NCBI RefSeq assembly: GCF_003337715.1
Contig: NZ_QPIX01000004.1
Span: 283,262 to 347,261 of the forward strand
From: Ciceribacter lividus
Lineage (GTDB): Bacteria > Pseudomonadota > Alphaproteobacteria > Rhizobiales > Rhizobiaceae
DNA length: 64,000 nucleotides
Direction: 5' to 3'
The notes under the pieces are model-generated. The model was given only the letters and a program-made list of their open reading frames with translations, ran no database searches and was not told the DNA's origin. This document shows positions 17,110-27,639 of the stretch, in pieces. The translations under genes were made by a program, and so were the position numbers. Every line of letters starts with the position of its first letter. Position 1 is the stretch's first letter.

Positions 17110-17469
17110 ATGGCAAGGATTCTGATAACGGAAGACGAGGACTCACTGCGCTCGTTCGTCGCCCGTGCATTGAGACTCGACGGGCACGACACCGCAGAGG
17201 CTGCGGACGGAGCCGAAGGACTGGAAAGACTCGGTGACGGCGCTTTCGACCTTTTGCTATCCGATATCCGTATGCCGGTGATGGACGGCATCGAACTCGC
17301 GCACCGTGCCTCGTCCGCGTTTCCAAACCTGAAGATTCTGCTGATGACTGGCTATGCCGAACAGCGGGAGCGCGCAGACGACCTGATGACGAAGGTAGTC
17401 GACGTGGTCGACAAGCCGTTCTCGCTTCTCGATATCCGCAAGGCCGTGGCCCAGGCACTCGCGATCTGA
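17110..17469 (+). CDS. cpdR: Single-domain response regulator CpdR
   Basis: A 119-residue receiver domain with no output domain. The acidic pocket is TEDED at residues 7-11, the phospho-acceptor is D52 in LLLSDIRMPVMDG, the conserved Thr is in LLMTGYAE, and the Lys is in VVDKPFSL. In Caulobacter and Sinorhizobium, unphosphorylated CpdR localises ClpXP to the pole for turnover of cell-cycle proteins including CtrA; phosphorylation comes from CckA-ChpT. ATG 17110 fits known CpdR N-termini; ATG 17104 adds two residues. It is monocistronic and faces the TIGR02302 gene. Confidence 0.93.
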   Translation: MARILITEDEDSLRSFVARALRLDGHDTAEAADGAEGLERLGDGAFDLLLSDIRMPVMDGIELAHRASSAFPNLKILLMTGYAEQRERADDLMTKVVDVVDKPFSLLDIRKAVAQALAI

Positions 17470-17490
17470 GGCAAGGACGACGTCCGCCGC

Positions 17491-20088
17491 CTACTGGATG
17501 TCCAGCAACCGTTCCAGATAGCGCCGTTCCAGTTCGGGACTGAGATTGTCGCCGAGTTTCTCGCGGATCGCCTCGAGGATCTCCCGGGCTCTCTGGACGT
17601 CGATCTCGTCCGGGACCTTCACGTCGTCGCCGAATTCCGGCCCGTCGGTCGGACGGGGACGCCCGAGCGGATCGCGACCGGTCTGATCACCCTGCTGCGT
17701 CCCCTGGCCCTGACCCTGGCTGCGCATCGCCTGCATCATCTCTCCCATCATGTCGCGCGCACCCTGACGCAGCGCTTCCAGCGCTTTGCCTTGTCCTTGC
17801 ACGGCACGTTCTCCCTGGCCTTGGCCCAGGGCCTCGCCGGCGCCGCGCATTTCGCGTTCCGCTTGTGCAAAGCCTTCACCCGGTTTCACGCCCAGGTCGC
17901 GCAGGCCCTTTTGCAGGTCCCCGAGCTTTCGGCCGAGTGCATCCTGCTGCGCCCGCAGGTTTTTCAGGGCCTCACGTAGTTGCTCTGCGGTCATGTTGTC
18001 AGTGGGCGACGGCTGCCCGCCCGGCTGTTGCCGCGGCTCTTCCGTCAATTCACCGTCTTCGCCGTCACCGGGGTCGCCGCGCTGCATGCGATCCTTCAGC
18101 GCCTGATCGAGCTTGAAGGTCTCCTCCATGAGCTTCTGCTGCTCCTGCATCAACTCGCCGAGCTTGTCAATCTGCTGCTGCACCTGACTGTTCTGTTGCT
18201 GGTTGCGCTGCTGTGGTCGCGCGGTCTGGAGATTGTTCATCATCCGCTGCAATTGAGACAACATGTCTCGTGCGGCGTCACGGTTCCCGGAGCGGGCAAG
18301 ATTCTCGATCTGGTTCAGCATGTTCTCCAGGTCGCGCTGGCGCAGGACGTTCTGCGCCGATTGCTGACGGTCTTCCGAACCGGCATTGGGCTGACGCTCG
18401 GCCATCGCCTTCATGAAGTCCTGCATGGCGGCGCGAAGCTCGTCCATGAGTTTCTTGATCTCTTCGTCCGGAGCGTTGCGCTCGAGCGCGTCCTGCAGTG
18501 CTTGCTGCGCCTCCCGCAGCTTCCGTTCGGCCAGCGAGAGATCGCCGTCGTCAATTCCGAGAGCGATCTCCCAGATATAGTCGGCGGTACCCTTCATATC
18601 CTCCGATGTGCGTGCGAGCTTCATCCGCGCCTGAGCCGACTGGATCAGCAGGAAATGCGTGAGGCTCGGGATTGTCTCGTCCGCCCTGACAGACAAGGCT
18701 TCGTTGAGCGCGATCGCCTTCGGAAGATCGCGGGTATCCAGTGCGAAGACCTGCCGTTCCTCGGCAACGGCCGCAGCAAGCGGCTTGGCGAAGTCTCGCG
18801 AAGGCAATGTCATCTCGAAAGGAGCGCTACGTCCCGTCTGGCCGGCGCCGTCTCGCGCAACCAGCGTGATCTTTACCTTCCGTCCGGCCAGGGGATGCTC
18901 GGTCAGGTTTCTGCTCGATGTCCCCTTCGGGTCACGCGGGTTTCGGCGCGGCAGATCGAGTTTGTATTCGGGCGCCGGATAGAGCGGGGTCGCGTTCGGT
19001 TCGGCGGCGGTCGGCTCGATTTCGGCGTGTGCCTCGACGAGGCCGTAGTCATCGTGGCCCTTGAAGGCGATCTCGAGAGCACCGTTGACGCTGCGTCGTG
19101 GCGTTCCGTCGAACGCGATCTGCGGTGGCTGGTCAGGCGTCACGTCGATGGTCCAGCGGTTCGGACCGACGGCCAGCACGCCGCTCTCGGTGAGTTCCGC
19201 CTCGTAGGTCTGTCCGGTGGCCTGGACAGCTTGAGAGGCCGGACCGGCAGCGGGGTTATCTGCCTTGGCAGCTTCGAGCGGTAAGGCTTCCGCCGCCGTC
19301 GCCGACTGAAACAGGATCTGTTCCTCGCCACTGCCTCCGCTCACGCGGATCGTCACTTTGGAGTGCTGAGGGACGGTGGCCGCAGAAGGTGCCCCGCTGT
19401 CTTCGCCAGAATCCCGGCGCGTCAGGAACACCGGTGCCCTGCCGGTATAAGCCGGCGGTGTGATCCAGGCGTCGACGCGCATGTCTGGCGTCGCAGCGCC
19501 GGATGCCGACCAGCGGAAAGCATCGGCCATCGTGCCGGCTCCGTTGGAACCGGAGTAGGCGAAAGCCGTCACCAGGAGCAAAGCAGGGATAGTCCGCAGC
19601 GCAAACTTGTCGTGACGCGCGATGTCGGGGCGTGGAGTGCCGGCGTCGAGAGACGCAATCGTCTCGGCCATGCGTCTTTGGTGTTCGCTCCAGAGCGCGC
19701 GGGCAAATGGCGTTTCGAAGGCCGGGATATCATCCTGCGCGGCAACCGGCTGGTGCGGGAGATGATTTCGCTCCTCGAGCAGTCGGTCAGCCTCATCGGC
19801 CCGTGGCCAACGCAGTTCCGCAAAGGGCAACAAGGATGCCAGAAAGCCGAATATGAGAATGAAGACCGTCGCGAGACGCAGCCAGTCGGGAAAGATGCGG
19901 TAGAGGCCGAGCCAGCCAAAAGAGACGAACAGCGCCGCGAAGCCGAGTACCGGAAGGAAAAGAGGTACGAGGCGCTCGATGAAGAGGACAAGGCGCGCGA
20001 CCGCACGCTTTGCACGCACGCGGCGCGCAAGCCTGAGATCGGTTCCCAGAGGTGTCGTGCTCTCTCGTTCAGGCAGAGGAGCGTTCAT
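17491..20088 (-). CDS. TIGR02302/DUF4175-type giant membrane protein
   Basis: An 865-residue protein specific to Alphaproteobacteria and of unknown function. The N-terminus has two close transmembrane helices (about residues 30-85) and a third near 170. Residues about 200-470 look like beta-rich extracytoplasmic domains (VDAWITPPAYTGRAP, then FKGHDDYGLVEAHAEI). The C-terminal 400 residues are helical, rich in Gln, Glu and Arg, with strong coiled-coil character and low-complexity QQ/GQ runs (for example GQGQGERAVQGQGKALEALR). ATG 20088 (MNAPLPERE) is preferred to a GTG five codons upstream. It lies downstream of argH-lptM-lysA on the same strand. A scaffold or envelope role is only a guess. 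Confidence 0.8.
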   Translation of the reverse strand: MNAPLPERESTTPLGTDLRLARRVRAKRAVARLVLFIERLVPLFLPVLGFAALFVSFGWLGLYRIFPDWLRLATVFILIFGFLASLLPFAELRWPRADEADRLLEERNHLPHQPVAAQDDIPAFETPFARALWSEHQRRMAETIASLDAGTPRPDIARHDKFALRTIPALLLVTAFAYSGSNGAGTMADAFRWSASGAATPDMRVDAWITPPAYTGRAPVFLTRRDSGEDSGAPSAATVPQHSKVTIRVSGGSGEEQILFQSATAAEALPLEAAKADNPAAGPASQAVQATGQTYEAELTESGVLAVGPNRWTIDVTPDQPPQIAFDGTPRRSVNGALEIAFKGHDDYGLVEAHAEIEPTAAEPNATPLYPAPEYKLDLPRRNPRDPKGTSSRNLTEHPLAGRKVKITLVARDGAGQTGRSAPFEMTLPSRDFAKPLAAAVAEERQVFALDTRDLPKAIALNEALSVRADETIPSLTHFLLIQSAQARMKLARTSEDMKGTADYIWEIALGIDDGDLSLAERKLREAQQALQDALERNAPDEEIKKLMDELRAAMQDFMKAMAERQPNAGSEDRQQSAQNVLRQRDLENMLNQIENLARSGNRDAARDMLSQLQRMMNNLQTARPQQRNQQQNSQVQQQIDKLGELMQEQQKLMEETFKLDQALKDRMQRGDPGDGEDGELTEEPRQQPGGQPSPTDNMTAEQLREALKNLRAQQDALGRKLGDLQKGLRDLGVKPGEGFAQAEREMRGAGEALGQGQGERAVQGQGKALEALRQGARDMMGEMMQAMRSQGQGQGTQQGDQTGRDPLGRPRPTDGPEFGDDVKVPDEIDVQRAREILEAIREKLGDNLSPELERRYLERLLDIQ

Positions 20089-20121
20089 CTGTGCGGTTCT
20101 CACTTGGCATCGAACGTCCGG

Positions 20122-20142
20122 CCGTCGCTTCGGCAGCGACGG
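20122..20142 (-). terminator. GC-rich stem-loop between lysA and the TIGR02302 gene
   Basis: A perfect 8-bp stem CCGTCGCT / AGCGACGG with a 5-base loop (TCGGC) lies 95 bases past the lysA stop. No T run follows on the minus strand, so termination is uncertain; it could instead stabilise the lysA mRNA end. Confidence 0.35.
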
Positions 20143-20236
20143 ACTTGGCGAAACTCAAGGATAGCATTCTTTGTGGCGAAGACGAGGGCAAAGCCCCGCC
20201 AGTCGCCATTTTCGCCGCAGACCGCGTTTGGTCAGG

Positions 20237-21505
20237 TCAGACGAGCCAGGCAGGCAGCGAATCGAGTTCGATCAAGTCCTCGAAACTGGGGCGCGGACGG
20301 ATGACGTGGAATTCACCGCCCCTGACAAGCACCTCCGGGATGAGGCGCCGGCTGTTGTAGGTGCTGGCCTGGACGGCGCCATAGGCACCGGCCGAGCCGA
20401 CCGCGAACAGGTCCCCGGCGCGCGGCATCGCCATTTCGCGGTCGAGCGCAAGATAGTCACCCGTCTCGCAGACCGGGCCCACCACGTCGGCACGAATCCT
20501 CGGTGCATTGGCTGCGGAGAGCACGACGGGACGTATCTCGTGGTGCGCGTCATAGAGCGTCGGGCGGATGAGATCGTTCATCGCAGCGTCGACGATCACA
20601 AACGTCTTGTCGCCACCGTCCTTCACGTAGACCACCTCGGTCACGAGGATGCCCGCATTACCGACGATCAGTCGTCCCGGCTCGGTGACGATGCGGCAGC
20701 CGAGGCCGCTCAGTTGCTCCTTGACGATCCTCGCGTAAGCGTCCGGCTCCGGCGGCGGATTGTTGTCGTCGTGATAAGGGATGCCGAGGCCGCCGCCGAT
20801 GTCCACGTGGTCGATCGCGTGCCCGTCGGCACGAAGCGTTGCCACCAGCTCCTTCAGCAGGCGGAAGGCATCCTGGAACGGCTGCAGCTCGGTGATCTGG
20901 CTGCCGATATGCATGTCGATGCCCGTCACCTTGATGCCGGGCAACGTGGCGGCATGGGCGTAGACCGCCTGCGCGCGATCGTAGGAGATGCCGAACTTGT
21001 TTTCCTTCTTGCCGGTCGAAATCTTGGCATGCGTGCGCGCGTCGACGTCCGGATTGATCCGAAACGAGACGTGGGCCACCTTGCCGGCCTTCTGTGCCCG
21101 CTGGTTCAGCACTTCGAGTTCGGGTTCGGATTCGACGTTGAAGCAGTAAATTCCGGCTTCCAGCGCGAGATCCATCTCGTGCACGGTCTTGCCGACGCCG
21201 GAAAACATGATGCGTTCGCCCGGGATGCCGGCGGCCAGCGCACGCCGCAGTTCGCCTTCCGAGACCACGTCCACACCGGCGCCGAGACGCCCCAGCGTCT
21301 TGAGCACGGCCTGGTTGGAATTCGCCTTCATGGCGTAGCAAACCATTGCGTCCGTACCTTCGAACGCCTTGGAGAAGACGCGGTAGTGGCGCTCCAGCGT
21401 CGCCGTCGAGTAGCAGTAGAAGGGCGTGCCGACTGCTGCGGCAATCGCCGGAACGGGCACGTTCTCGGCGTGTAGCACGCCATCACGATATTCGAAGTGA
21501 TTCAC
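20237..21505 (-). CDS. lysA: Diaminopimelate decarboxylase
   Basis: The last lysine enzyme, 422 residues, PLP-dependent with an alanine-racemase-type barrel. The PLP lysine is in MVCYAMKANSNQAVL near residue 60, the His of DMHIGSQI lies near 196, EPGRLIVGNAG near 275, and the active-site Cys from the partner subunit in CETGDYLA near 345. The start MNHFEYRDGVLHAENVPV at 21505 is typical for rhizobial LysA. It follows argH and lptM on the same strand (11 bases after lptM), an arrangement conserved in many Rhizobiales. The lysC gene for the first step of the pathway lies 31 kb away. Confidence 0.96.
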   Translation of the reverse strand: MNHFEYRDGVLHAENVPVPAIAAAVGTPFYCYSTATLERHYRVFSKAFEGTDAMVCYAMKANSNQAVLKTLGRLGAGVDVVSEGELRRALAAGIPGERIMFSGVGKTVHEMDLALEAGIYCFNVESEPELEVLNQRAQKAGKVAHVSFRINPDVDARTHAKISTGKKENKFGISYDRAQAVYAHAATLPGIKVTGIDMHIGSQITELQPFQDAFRLLKELVATLRADGHAIDHVDIGGGLGIPYHDDNNPPPEPDAYARIVKEQLSGLGCRIVTEPGRLIVGNAGILVTEVVYVKDGGDKTFVIVDAAMNDLIRPTLYDAHHEIRPVVLSAANAPRIRADVVGPVCETGDYLALDREMAMPRAGDLFAVGSAGAYGAVQASTYNSRRLIPEVLVRGGEFHVIRPRPSFEDLIELDSLPAWLV

Positions 21506-21516
21506 GCGGGGACCTG

Positions 21517-21708
21517 TCAGAGAAGAGGATCGAGAACGAAGGGATCGTCCGGCACAGTGGCGTCCTGTTTGGTCGACTGCTTGTTCTGTTCGGCAGCCGG
21601 CATGTTCGGCGGATCGAGGTCAGCCTTGCGCCCGCAGCCGGAAAGCGCCACAGACGCCGCAGCCATCATACCCATCGTCACGAACAAGCTTCGAAGCGCC
21701 CTAGCCAT
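21517..21708 (-). CDS. lptM: Small LptM/YifL-type lipoprotein
   Basis: A 63-residue lipoprotein with a signal peptide and lipobox VALSGC; the lipid-bearing Cys is about residue 24. The sequence after it, GRKADLDPPN, matches the CGxKGPL/DxPP pattern of LptM, a small lipoprotein that helps assemble the LPS translocon LptD in E. coli; transfer of that role to rhizobia is inference. The rest is short, polar and probably disordered. The start at 21708 follows a good hydrophobic signal, while an upstream 29-codon extension has no signal features. It sits between argH (97 bases upstream) and lysA, the usual position in Proteobacteria. Confidence 0.85.
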   Translation of the reverse strand: MARALRSLFVTMGMMAAASVALSGCGRKADLDPPNMPAAEQNKQSTKQDATVPDDPFVLDPLL

Positions 21709-21805
21709 CACTTTGCCCAACCGGAAGAACCAATATCTAGCCTCTATCGAAAAAGCGGGGCCTTGTGCACCCTCAATCTCGTGATGCGAACGCAAAGGAA
21801 GGTGA

Positions 21806-23209
21806 TCAGTTGCGCTGGCGCCACCAGGCTATCTGCTTGCGAACCTCGCTCGGGGCCGTGCCGCCGTAGCTCTTGCGGCTGGCGACAGATGCTTCAACCG
21901 TCAGCACGTCGAAGACGCCCGCGGTGATCGCGGGGTTGATCGCCTGCAGTTCCGCAAGTGATAGCTCGGCGAGATCGCAGCCCTTGCCTTCGGCGAGAGC
22001 CACAGCGCGGCCGGTCACATGATGGGCCTCGCGGAACGGCAGCCCGGCTTCGCGGACCAGCCAGTCGGCAAGATCCGTCGCTGTCGAGTAGCCGGCACCG
22101 GCCGCCGCCTTCATCCGGTCTGCCCGAATGGTCATGTCGCGGACCATGCCGGTCATCGCCGCGAGGGCGAGCTCCAGGCTTTCGGCCGCATCGAATACCT
22201 GCTCCTTGTCTTCCTGCATGTCCTTCGAATAGGCGAGCGGCAAGCCTTTCATGACGGTGAGAAGCGCGACGAGCGACCCGTTGATCCGCCCCGTCTTGGC
22301 GCGCACGAGTTCGGCCGCGTCCGGATTCTTCTTCTGCGGCATGATCGACGAGCCGGTCGAGAAAGCATCCGAAAGCCGGACGAAGCCGAATTGCGGCGTG
22401 GACCAGATCACGATCTCCTCGGCCAGGCGCGAGAGATGGGTGGCCGTAATCGAGGCCATAGCAAGGAACTCAAGCGCAAAGTCGCGGTCCGACACAGTGT
22501 CGATCGAGTTGCGGGTCGGCTCGCGGAAGCCCAGAGCTTTGGCGGTCATGTGGCGGTCGATGTTATAGCCGGTGCCGGCGAGCGCCGCCGCGCCGATCGG
22601 GCTTTCGTCGAGGTGCTCGATCGCGTGGCGCACACGCTGCCGGTCACGGCCGAACATTTCGACATAGGCCATGCAGTGGTGGCCGAAGGTGACCGGCTGG
22701 GCCGTCTGCAGATGGGTGAAGCCCGGCATCACTGTTTCGGCGTGCTCTTCCGCCCGGTCGAGGAAGGCGTTGATCAGCGAGGTCAACGCAATCTCGGTCC
22801 TCTGCAGTTCTTCCTTTACCCAGAGGCGGAAATCGAGCGCCACCTGGTCGTTGCGGGAACGCGCGGTATGAAGGCGTCCTGCTGCCGGACCGATCAGGTC
22901 GGCAAGCCGGGCCTCGACGTTCATGTGGATGTCTTCGAGGCGACGGGAGAATTCGAAACGGCCGCTTTCGATCTCTGACAGGATCGTGTTCAGTCCGTGA
23001 ACGATCTTGTCTTTGTCTTCTGCCGTGATGATGCCCTGATGGGCAAGCATGGTCGCGTGCGCTATTGAGCCGCGGATGTCTTGGGCATAAAGCTTCTTGT
23101 CGAAGTCGATGGAGGCATTTATCTCCTCCATGATGGCTGCGGGGCCAGAGGCGAAACGTCCGCCCCACATCTGGTTGGAGGTCAGCTCGTCCTTGGTGTC
23201 CTCGGCCAT
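21806..23209 (-). CDS. argH: Argininosuccinate lyase
   Basis: A 467-residue enzyme of the fumarase/aspartase superfamily that splits argininosuccinate to arginine and fumarate. The N-terminal MWGGRF motif lies near residue 14, the catalytic His is in the TAQPV region after HLQ, and the superfamily signature is [12 protein letters not shown] near residue 284. ATG 23209 (MAEDTKDEL) is chosen; the frame stays open a further 97 codons but those overlap the divergent tlpA gene. Only 24 bases separate this start from tlpA. lptM and lysA follow downstream. Confidence 0.96.
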   Translation of the reverse strand: MAEDTKDELTSNQMWGGRFASGPAAIMEEINASIDFDKKLYAQDIRGSIAHATMLAHQGIITAEDKDKIVHGLNTILSEIESGRFEFSRRLEDIHMNVEARLADLIGPAAGRLHTARSRNDQVALDFRLWVKEELQRTEIALTSLINAFLDRAEEHAETVMPGFTHLQTAQPVTFGHHCMAYVEMFGRDRQRVRHAIEHLDESPIGAAALAGTGYNIDRHMTAKALGFREPTRNSIDTVSDRDFALEFLAMASITATHLSRLAEEIVIWSTPQFGFVRLSDAFSTGSSIMPQKKNPDAAELVRAKTGRINGSLVALLTVMKGLPLAYSKDMQEDKEQVFDAAESLELALAAMTGMVRDMTIRADRMKAAAGAGYSTATDLADWLVREAGLPFREAHHVTGRAVALAEGKGCDLAELSLAELQAINPAITAGVFDVLTVEASVASRKSYGGTAPSEVRKQIAWWRQRN

Positions 23210-23233
23210 TTGATGCCCATCCCGGAGATGTTG

Positions 23234-23896
23234 ATGACAGAAAAAAGACCCCTCGGACTTCCTTCCGCCAAGCTGGTTGCGATTGCGGCAGTCGCCGGGA
23301 TTTTGGCCGGCGCGGCAGCGGTATACGTGAAGCAGACCATGTCTGGCAATGGCGAGCTTGCCGCGGAAGTCGGTCAATGCGCGGGGACAGTCGTCAAGGC
23401 GGCGAGCCTGGGGGCCGTCACGACTGGTGAAGTGGCTGCCATGGTCGCCGCCACGGAGCCGCGTTCGATTGCCGGCCTGGCATTCAAGGATGCCGCGCAA
23501 AAGGACGTATCGGTCGAGAATTTCGCCGGCAAGACGGTTCTCCTCAATGTGTGGGCCACCTGGTGCGTGCCATGCCGCGAAGAGATGCCGGCGCTCAACG
23601 GACTTCAGGAGAAGATGGGCGGCAAGGATTTCGAGGTCGTCGCCGTCAACATCGATACGGGCGACGCCGAAAAGCCGAAGGCCTTCCTCGCCGAGACCGG
23701 CGTCGACAAACTCGGGCTCTATCGCGACAACACGATGGGCGTCTTCAATGCTCTGAAAAAGCAGGGACTGGCCTTCGGCCTCCCGGTGACCCTGCTTGTC
23801 GACGAAAAGGGATGTCTGCTCGGCTCGATGAATGGTCCCGCCGCGTGGGATAGCGGCGACGCGCAGGCGCTGATCGCGGCCGCCGTCAAGCTCTGA
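23234..23896 (+). CDS. tlpA: TlpA-type membrane-anchored thiol:disulfide oxidoreductase
   Basis: A 220-residue protein with one N-terminal transmembrane anchor ([20 protein letters not shown], about residues 13-32) and a periplasmic thioredoxin domain with the active site WCVPC near residue 110. In Bradyrhizobium TlpA reduces cytochrome oxidase assembly factors (ScoI, CoxB). Two extra Cys (residue ~49 and ~195) match the additional disulfide of TlpA proteins. ATG 23234 is preceded by GGAG with a 6-base gap; ATG 23228 is an alternative. The divergent argH start is 24 bases away. Confidence 0.9.
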   Translation: MTEKRPLGLPSAKLVAIAAVAGILAGAAAVYVKQTMSGNGELAAEVGQCAGTVVKAASLGAVTTGEVAAMVAATEPRSIAGLAFKDAAQKDVSVENFAGKTVLLNVWATWCVPCREEMPALNGLQEKMGGKDFEVVAVNIDTGDAEKPKAFLAETGVDKLGLYRDNTMGVFNALKKQGLAFGLPVTLLVDEKGCLLGSMNGPAAWDSGDAQALIAAAVKL

Positions 23897-23950
23897 GCCG
23901 CCTGCAGCCGGCGGACATTTGCCCGCGCGGCCTTGTCGTCCTGCTTGACC

Positions 23951-24832
<882 letters not shown>

Positions 24833-24861
24833 CGCGCTCTCCTCGCCGCACTCTGTCCCAC

Positions 24862-24894
24862 AAAAATCTGCCGGGCCGACAGTATCGGCCCGGC
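24862..24894 (-). terminator. Strong intrinsic terminator between etfA and hbdA
   Basis: A perfect 10-bp stem GCCGGGCCGA / TCGGCCCGGC with a 5-base loop (24870-24894) is followed on the minus strand by AGATTTTTG. It ends the etfBA transcript 30 bases before the hbdA start codon. Confidence 0.8.
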
Positions 24895-24961
24895 AAAAAT
24901 TGATAGACTTGCTCGCTTGATTTTTCCAGCCCTTTCGCAACTGCGAAGGAACTGGTTTCTG

Positions 24962-25891
24962 TCAAAGCGCCTTTTCGAGTTCGGGAAGAATTTCGAAGAG
25001 GTCACCGACGAGGCCGTAATCGGCGACCTGGAAGATCGGTGCTTCCTCGTCCTTGTTGATGGCGACGATGACCTTCGAGTCCTTCATGCCGGCGAGATGC
25101 TGGATGGCGCCGGAGATGCCGCAGGCGATATAGAGTTCCGGAGCGACGACCTTGCCGGTCTGGCCGACCTGCCAGTCGTTCGGCGCGTAGCCGGCATCGA
25201 CGGCCGCACGCGAGGCGCCGACGGCTGCACCGAGCTTGTCGGCCACCGGAAGGATCACCTCCTTGAACTTCTCCGAAGAGCCGAGTGCACGGCCACCGGA
25301 GATGATGATCTTGGCGGAGGTGAGTTCGGGACGGTCAGAGGAAGACAGTGCGTCGCCGACGAAAGTCGAGACACCGGGGTTCGCGGCTGCGGCGACGGTT
25401 TCCACCGGAGCGGAACCACCCTCTCCGGTGGCCGTGAAGGAGGCCGTGCGCACGGTAATGACCTTCTTGGCGTCGGAAGACTGGACCGTCTGGATGGCGT
25501 TGCCGGCATAGATTGGACGCTTGAAGGTGTCGGGCGACACGACTTCGATGATTTCCGAGACCTGCATCACGTCGAGCAGGGCGGCGACGCGCGGCATGAC
25601 GTTCTTGCCGATCGACGTTGCGGGCGCAACGATGGCATCATAGCCGCCGGCCAGGGAAACGATGAGGGCCGCGAGCGGTTCCGCCAGATTGTTGGCAAGC
25701 GAAGCATCGTCGGCGAGCAGGACCTTGGAGACGCCAGAGAGCTTTGCGGCGGCATCGGCCGCAGCCTTCGCGCCGGAGCCGGCGACGAGCACGTGGACGT
25801 CGCCGCCGATCTTGGCTGCGGCGGTCAGAGCCTTCGCGGTCTGGTCGGACAGGGTTGCGTTGTCGTGTTCTGCCAGAAGAAGAATGGCCAT
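24962..25891 (-). CDS. etfA: Electron transfer flavoprotein, alpha subunit
   Basis: ETF alpha, 309 residues, carries the FAD of the ETF heterodimer and passes electrons from acyl-CoA and other dehydrogenases to ETF-ubiquinone oxidoreductase. The C-terminal FAD-binding half shows [12 protein letters not shown] near residue 200, [20 protein letters not shown] near 225, and the ETF signature [17 protein letters not shown] near 255. The start [20 protein letters not shown] at 25891 is typical. It is 25 bases downstream of etfB in an operon. Confidence 0.96.
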   Translation of the reverse strand: MAILLLAEHDNATLSDQTAKALTAAAKIGGDVHVLVAGSGAKAAADAAAKLSGVSKVLLADDASLANNLAEPLAALIVSLAGGYDAIVAPATSIGKNVMPRVAALLDVMQVSEIIEVVSPDTFKRPIYAGNAIQTVQSSDAKKVITVRTASFTATGEGGSAPVETVAAAANPGVSTFVGDALSSSDRPELTSAKIIISGGRALGSSEKFKEVILPVADKLGAAVGASRAAVDAGYAPNDWQVGQTGKVVAPELYIACGISGAIQHLAGMKDSKVIVAINKDEEAPIFQVADYGLVGDLFEILPELEKAL

Positions 25892-25916
25892 GTTGTAAAT
25901 CTCCTCTCCGGATCCG

Positions 25917-26666
25917 TTAGAGCACGCCGGCTTCGTTCTTGAGCTTGTCGACAAGCTCGGCGACCGTCTTGACCTTGACACCGGCCTTGCGTCCGCCGGG
26001 TTCCTCGGTCTTCCGCACCTTGAGGCGCGGCGTGGTGTCGACGCCGAAATCGGCGGGGGTCTTCTTGTCGAGCGGCTTCTTCTTCGCCTTCATGATGTTC
26101 GGCAGCGAGGCATAGCGCGGCTCGTTGAGACGCAGGTCCGTCGTGACGACAGCCGGCAGCTTGACCTCGATCGTCTGAAGGCCGCCGTCGACCTCGCGGG
26201 TCACCTTGGCGGAGCCGTCGCCGATCTCGACCTTGGAGGCGAAGGTTGCCTGGGCCCAGCCGAGGAGGGCCGAGAGCATCTGGCCGGTCTGATTGGAATC
26301 ATCGTCGATCGCCTGCTTGCCGGTGATGACGAGGCCGGGCTGTTCTGCTTCGATCACGCCCTTCAGGATCTTCGCGACGGCGAGCGGCTCGACTGCGTCT
26401 TCGGTCTCAACCAGCACGGCACGATCGGCACCCATGGCAAGCCCGGTGCGGAGCGTTTCTTCGGCCTTGGACGGACCGATGGAGACGACGACGATCTCCG
26501 AAGCCTTGCCGGCTTCCTTCAGGCGCAGGGCTTCTTCCACCGCGATCTCGTCGAACGGGTTCATCGACATTTTCACGTTGGCAAGCTCGACGCCCGATCC
26601 ATCGGGCTTCACACGGATCTTGACGTTGTAGTCGACGACCCGCTTGACGGTCACGAGTATCTTCAT
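25917..26666 (-). CDS. etfB: Electron transfer flavoprotein, beta subunit
   Basis: ETF beta, 249 residues, the AMP-binding partner of EtfA. It starts [20 protein letters not shown] and contains the conserved [18 protein letters not shown] near residue 35 and the family signature [20 protein letters not shown] near 175. It is the first gene of the operon. Upstream at about 150 bases lies an ACGT-repeat palindrome that looks like an operator; fatty-acid or branched-chain amino acid regulators control etf genes in other Proteobacteria. Confidence 0.96.
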   Translation of the reverse strand: MKILVTVKRVVDYNVKIRVKPDGSGVELANVKMSMNPFDEIAVEEALRLKEAGKASEIVVVSIGPSKAEETLRTGLAMGADRAVLVETEDAVEPLAVAKILKGVIEAEQPGLVITGKQAIDDDSNQTGQMLSALLGWAQATFASKVEIGDGSAKVTREVDGGLQTIEVKLPAVVTTDLRLNEPRYASLPNIMKAKKKPLDKKTPADFGVDTTPRLKVRKTEEPGGRKAGVKVKTVAELVDKLKNEAGVL

Positions 26667-26809
26667 GGGTTCCTTCCTTCGCTGCTTTCCGCCGAAAAAT
26701 GCGCCTGAAAGCGGTCCTCCGATTGTCGGTTGGCGACATCGATACGCATTTTTTATCCAAACACAACGTCCCGCGCCCGGTTCGTCGCATCTGTCGGCAT
26801 GAATAAGTT

Positions 26810-26840
26810 ACGTTTACGTCTACGTCAATGTTGATGACGT
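26810..26840 (-). promoter_or_regulatory. ACGT-repeat palindrome upstream of etfBA (candidate LiuR-like operator)
   Basis: The plus strand reads TTTACGTCTACGTCAA at 26813-26828, an imperfect 16-base palindrome. ACGT occurs at 26810, 26816 and 26822 with a 6-base period, and again at 26837 inside TTGATGACGTCAA. On the minus strand, TTGACG (26828-26823) with TATTCA 17 bases on could be the etfB promoter, so the palindrome would overlap the spacer. The form resembles sites I recall for the MerR-family regulator LiuR of branched-chain amino acid degradation. Confidence 0.5.
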
Positions 26841-26848
26841 CAACTCGG

Positions 26849-27622
26849 CTACGGCTTCCAGCCGACGGAGTCGCGCGTTTCTCCGTCTGTCGGCGCCGAG
26901 GCGATGGAACGCTGCTCCACTGCCCTCGGAGTGACGATCGCGCGATCGAACAGGGGCACACCTGGGCGACGCATCAAGATCACGAGCAATGCTCCGGCGG
27001 CGATACCTCCGACATGTGCGCCCCACGACACGTTGTCCCCCTGGCTGAAGCGCAGCATCCAGAACTGCTGTCCGATCCAGAAGAGGAGCGGTATGAAGGC
27101 CGGAAGCGGAAGGGGAAAACGGAAGAGGACCAGGACCCAGATCCGGACCCGCGGATGCAGCACAACGTAGGCGGAAACCACACCCGCGATAGCGCCTGAG
27201 GCGCCGATCAGCGGGCTTTGCGAGGTCGGTACGAGAGCGCCGTGGGCGAAAGCGCCGGCGACCGCGCAGAGAAGGTAGAAGAGCAGGAAGCGGACATGTC
27301 CGAGGGCGTCCTCGACATTGTCGCCGAACACCCAGAGAAATAGCATGTTGCTGGCAAGATGCACGACGTTGCCATGCAGGAAGGCGTAGGTGATCGAGGT
27401 AAGCGGGCTTGGGACAAGTACGAGGGACGGCTCGAGCACGGCGTTGCCAAAGACCACTGCTGGGATGAAACCGAGGCCGAGAAGGCTTGCCTGAACGATT
27501 TCCTGAGCGGCAAAAGGACCTGTCAGGAGCCAAATCACGACGTTGAGGGCGATCAGGCTGTGGGTGACGTATTGCCGCCTGATATGCTTGAGGCCGTTGC
27601 GATCATGGAGCGGGATGAACAT
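26849..27622 (-). CDS. Rhomboid-family intramembrane serine protease
   Basis: A 257-residue membrane protein with six or seven hydrophobic helices. The catalytic Ser is in GASGAIAGVVSAYV near residue 140, the catalytic His in WGAHVGGIAAGALL near residue 203, and the L1-loop region YAFLHGNVVHLASNMLFLW is conserved. Rhomboids cleave single-span membrane proteins within the bilayer; substrates here are unknown. It lies downstream of the cobalamin adenosyltransferase gene on the same strand (17 bases), which suggests co-transcription but not related function. Confidence 0.9.
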   Translation of the reverse strand: MFIPLHDRNGLKHIRRQYVTHSLIALNVVIWLLTGPFAAQEIVQASLLGLGFIPAVVFGNAVLEPSLVLVPSPLTSITYAFLHGNVVHLASNMLFLWVFGDNVEDALGHVRFLLFYLLCAVAGAFAHGALVPTSQSPLIGASGAIAGVVSAYVVLHPRVRIWVLVLFRFPLPLPAFIPLLFWIGQQFWMLRFSQGDNVSWGAHVGGIAAGALLVILMRRPGVPLFDRAIVTPRAVEQRSIASAPTDGETRDSVGWKP

Positions 27623-27639
27623 TGGCGGCCTTCATCCCG

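Noticed and set aside
20171..21475. 434-codon plus-strand frame under lysA
   Set aside because: Shadow of LysA with repeated His/Asp/Arg typical of antisense GC-rich frames.
23210..23500. N-terminal extension of ArgH by 97 codons
   Set aside because: It is antisense to tlpA coding sequence and lies upstream of the normal MWGGRF N-terminus.
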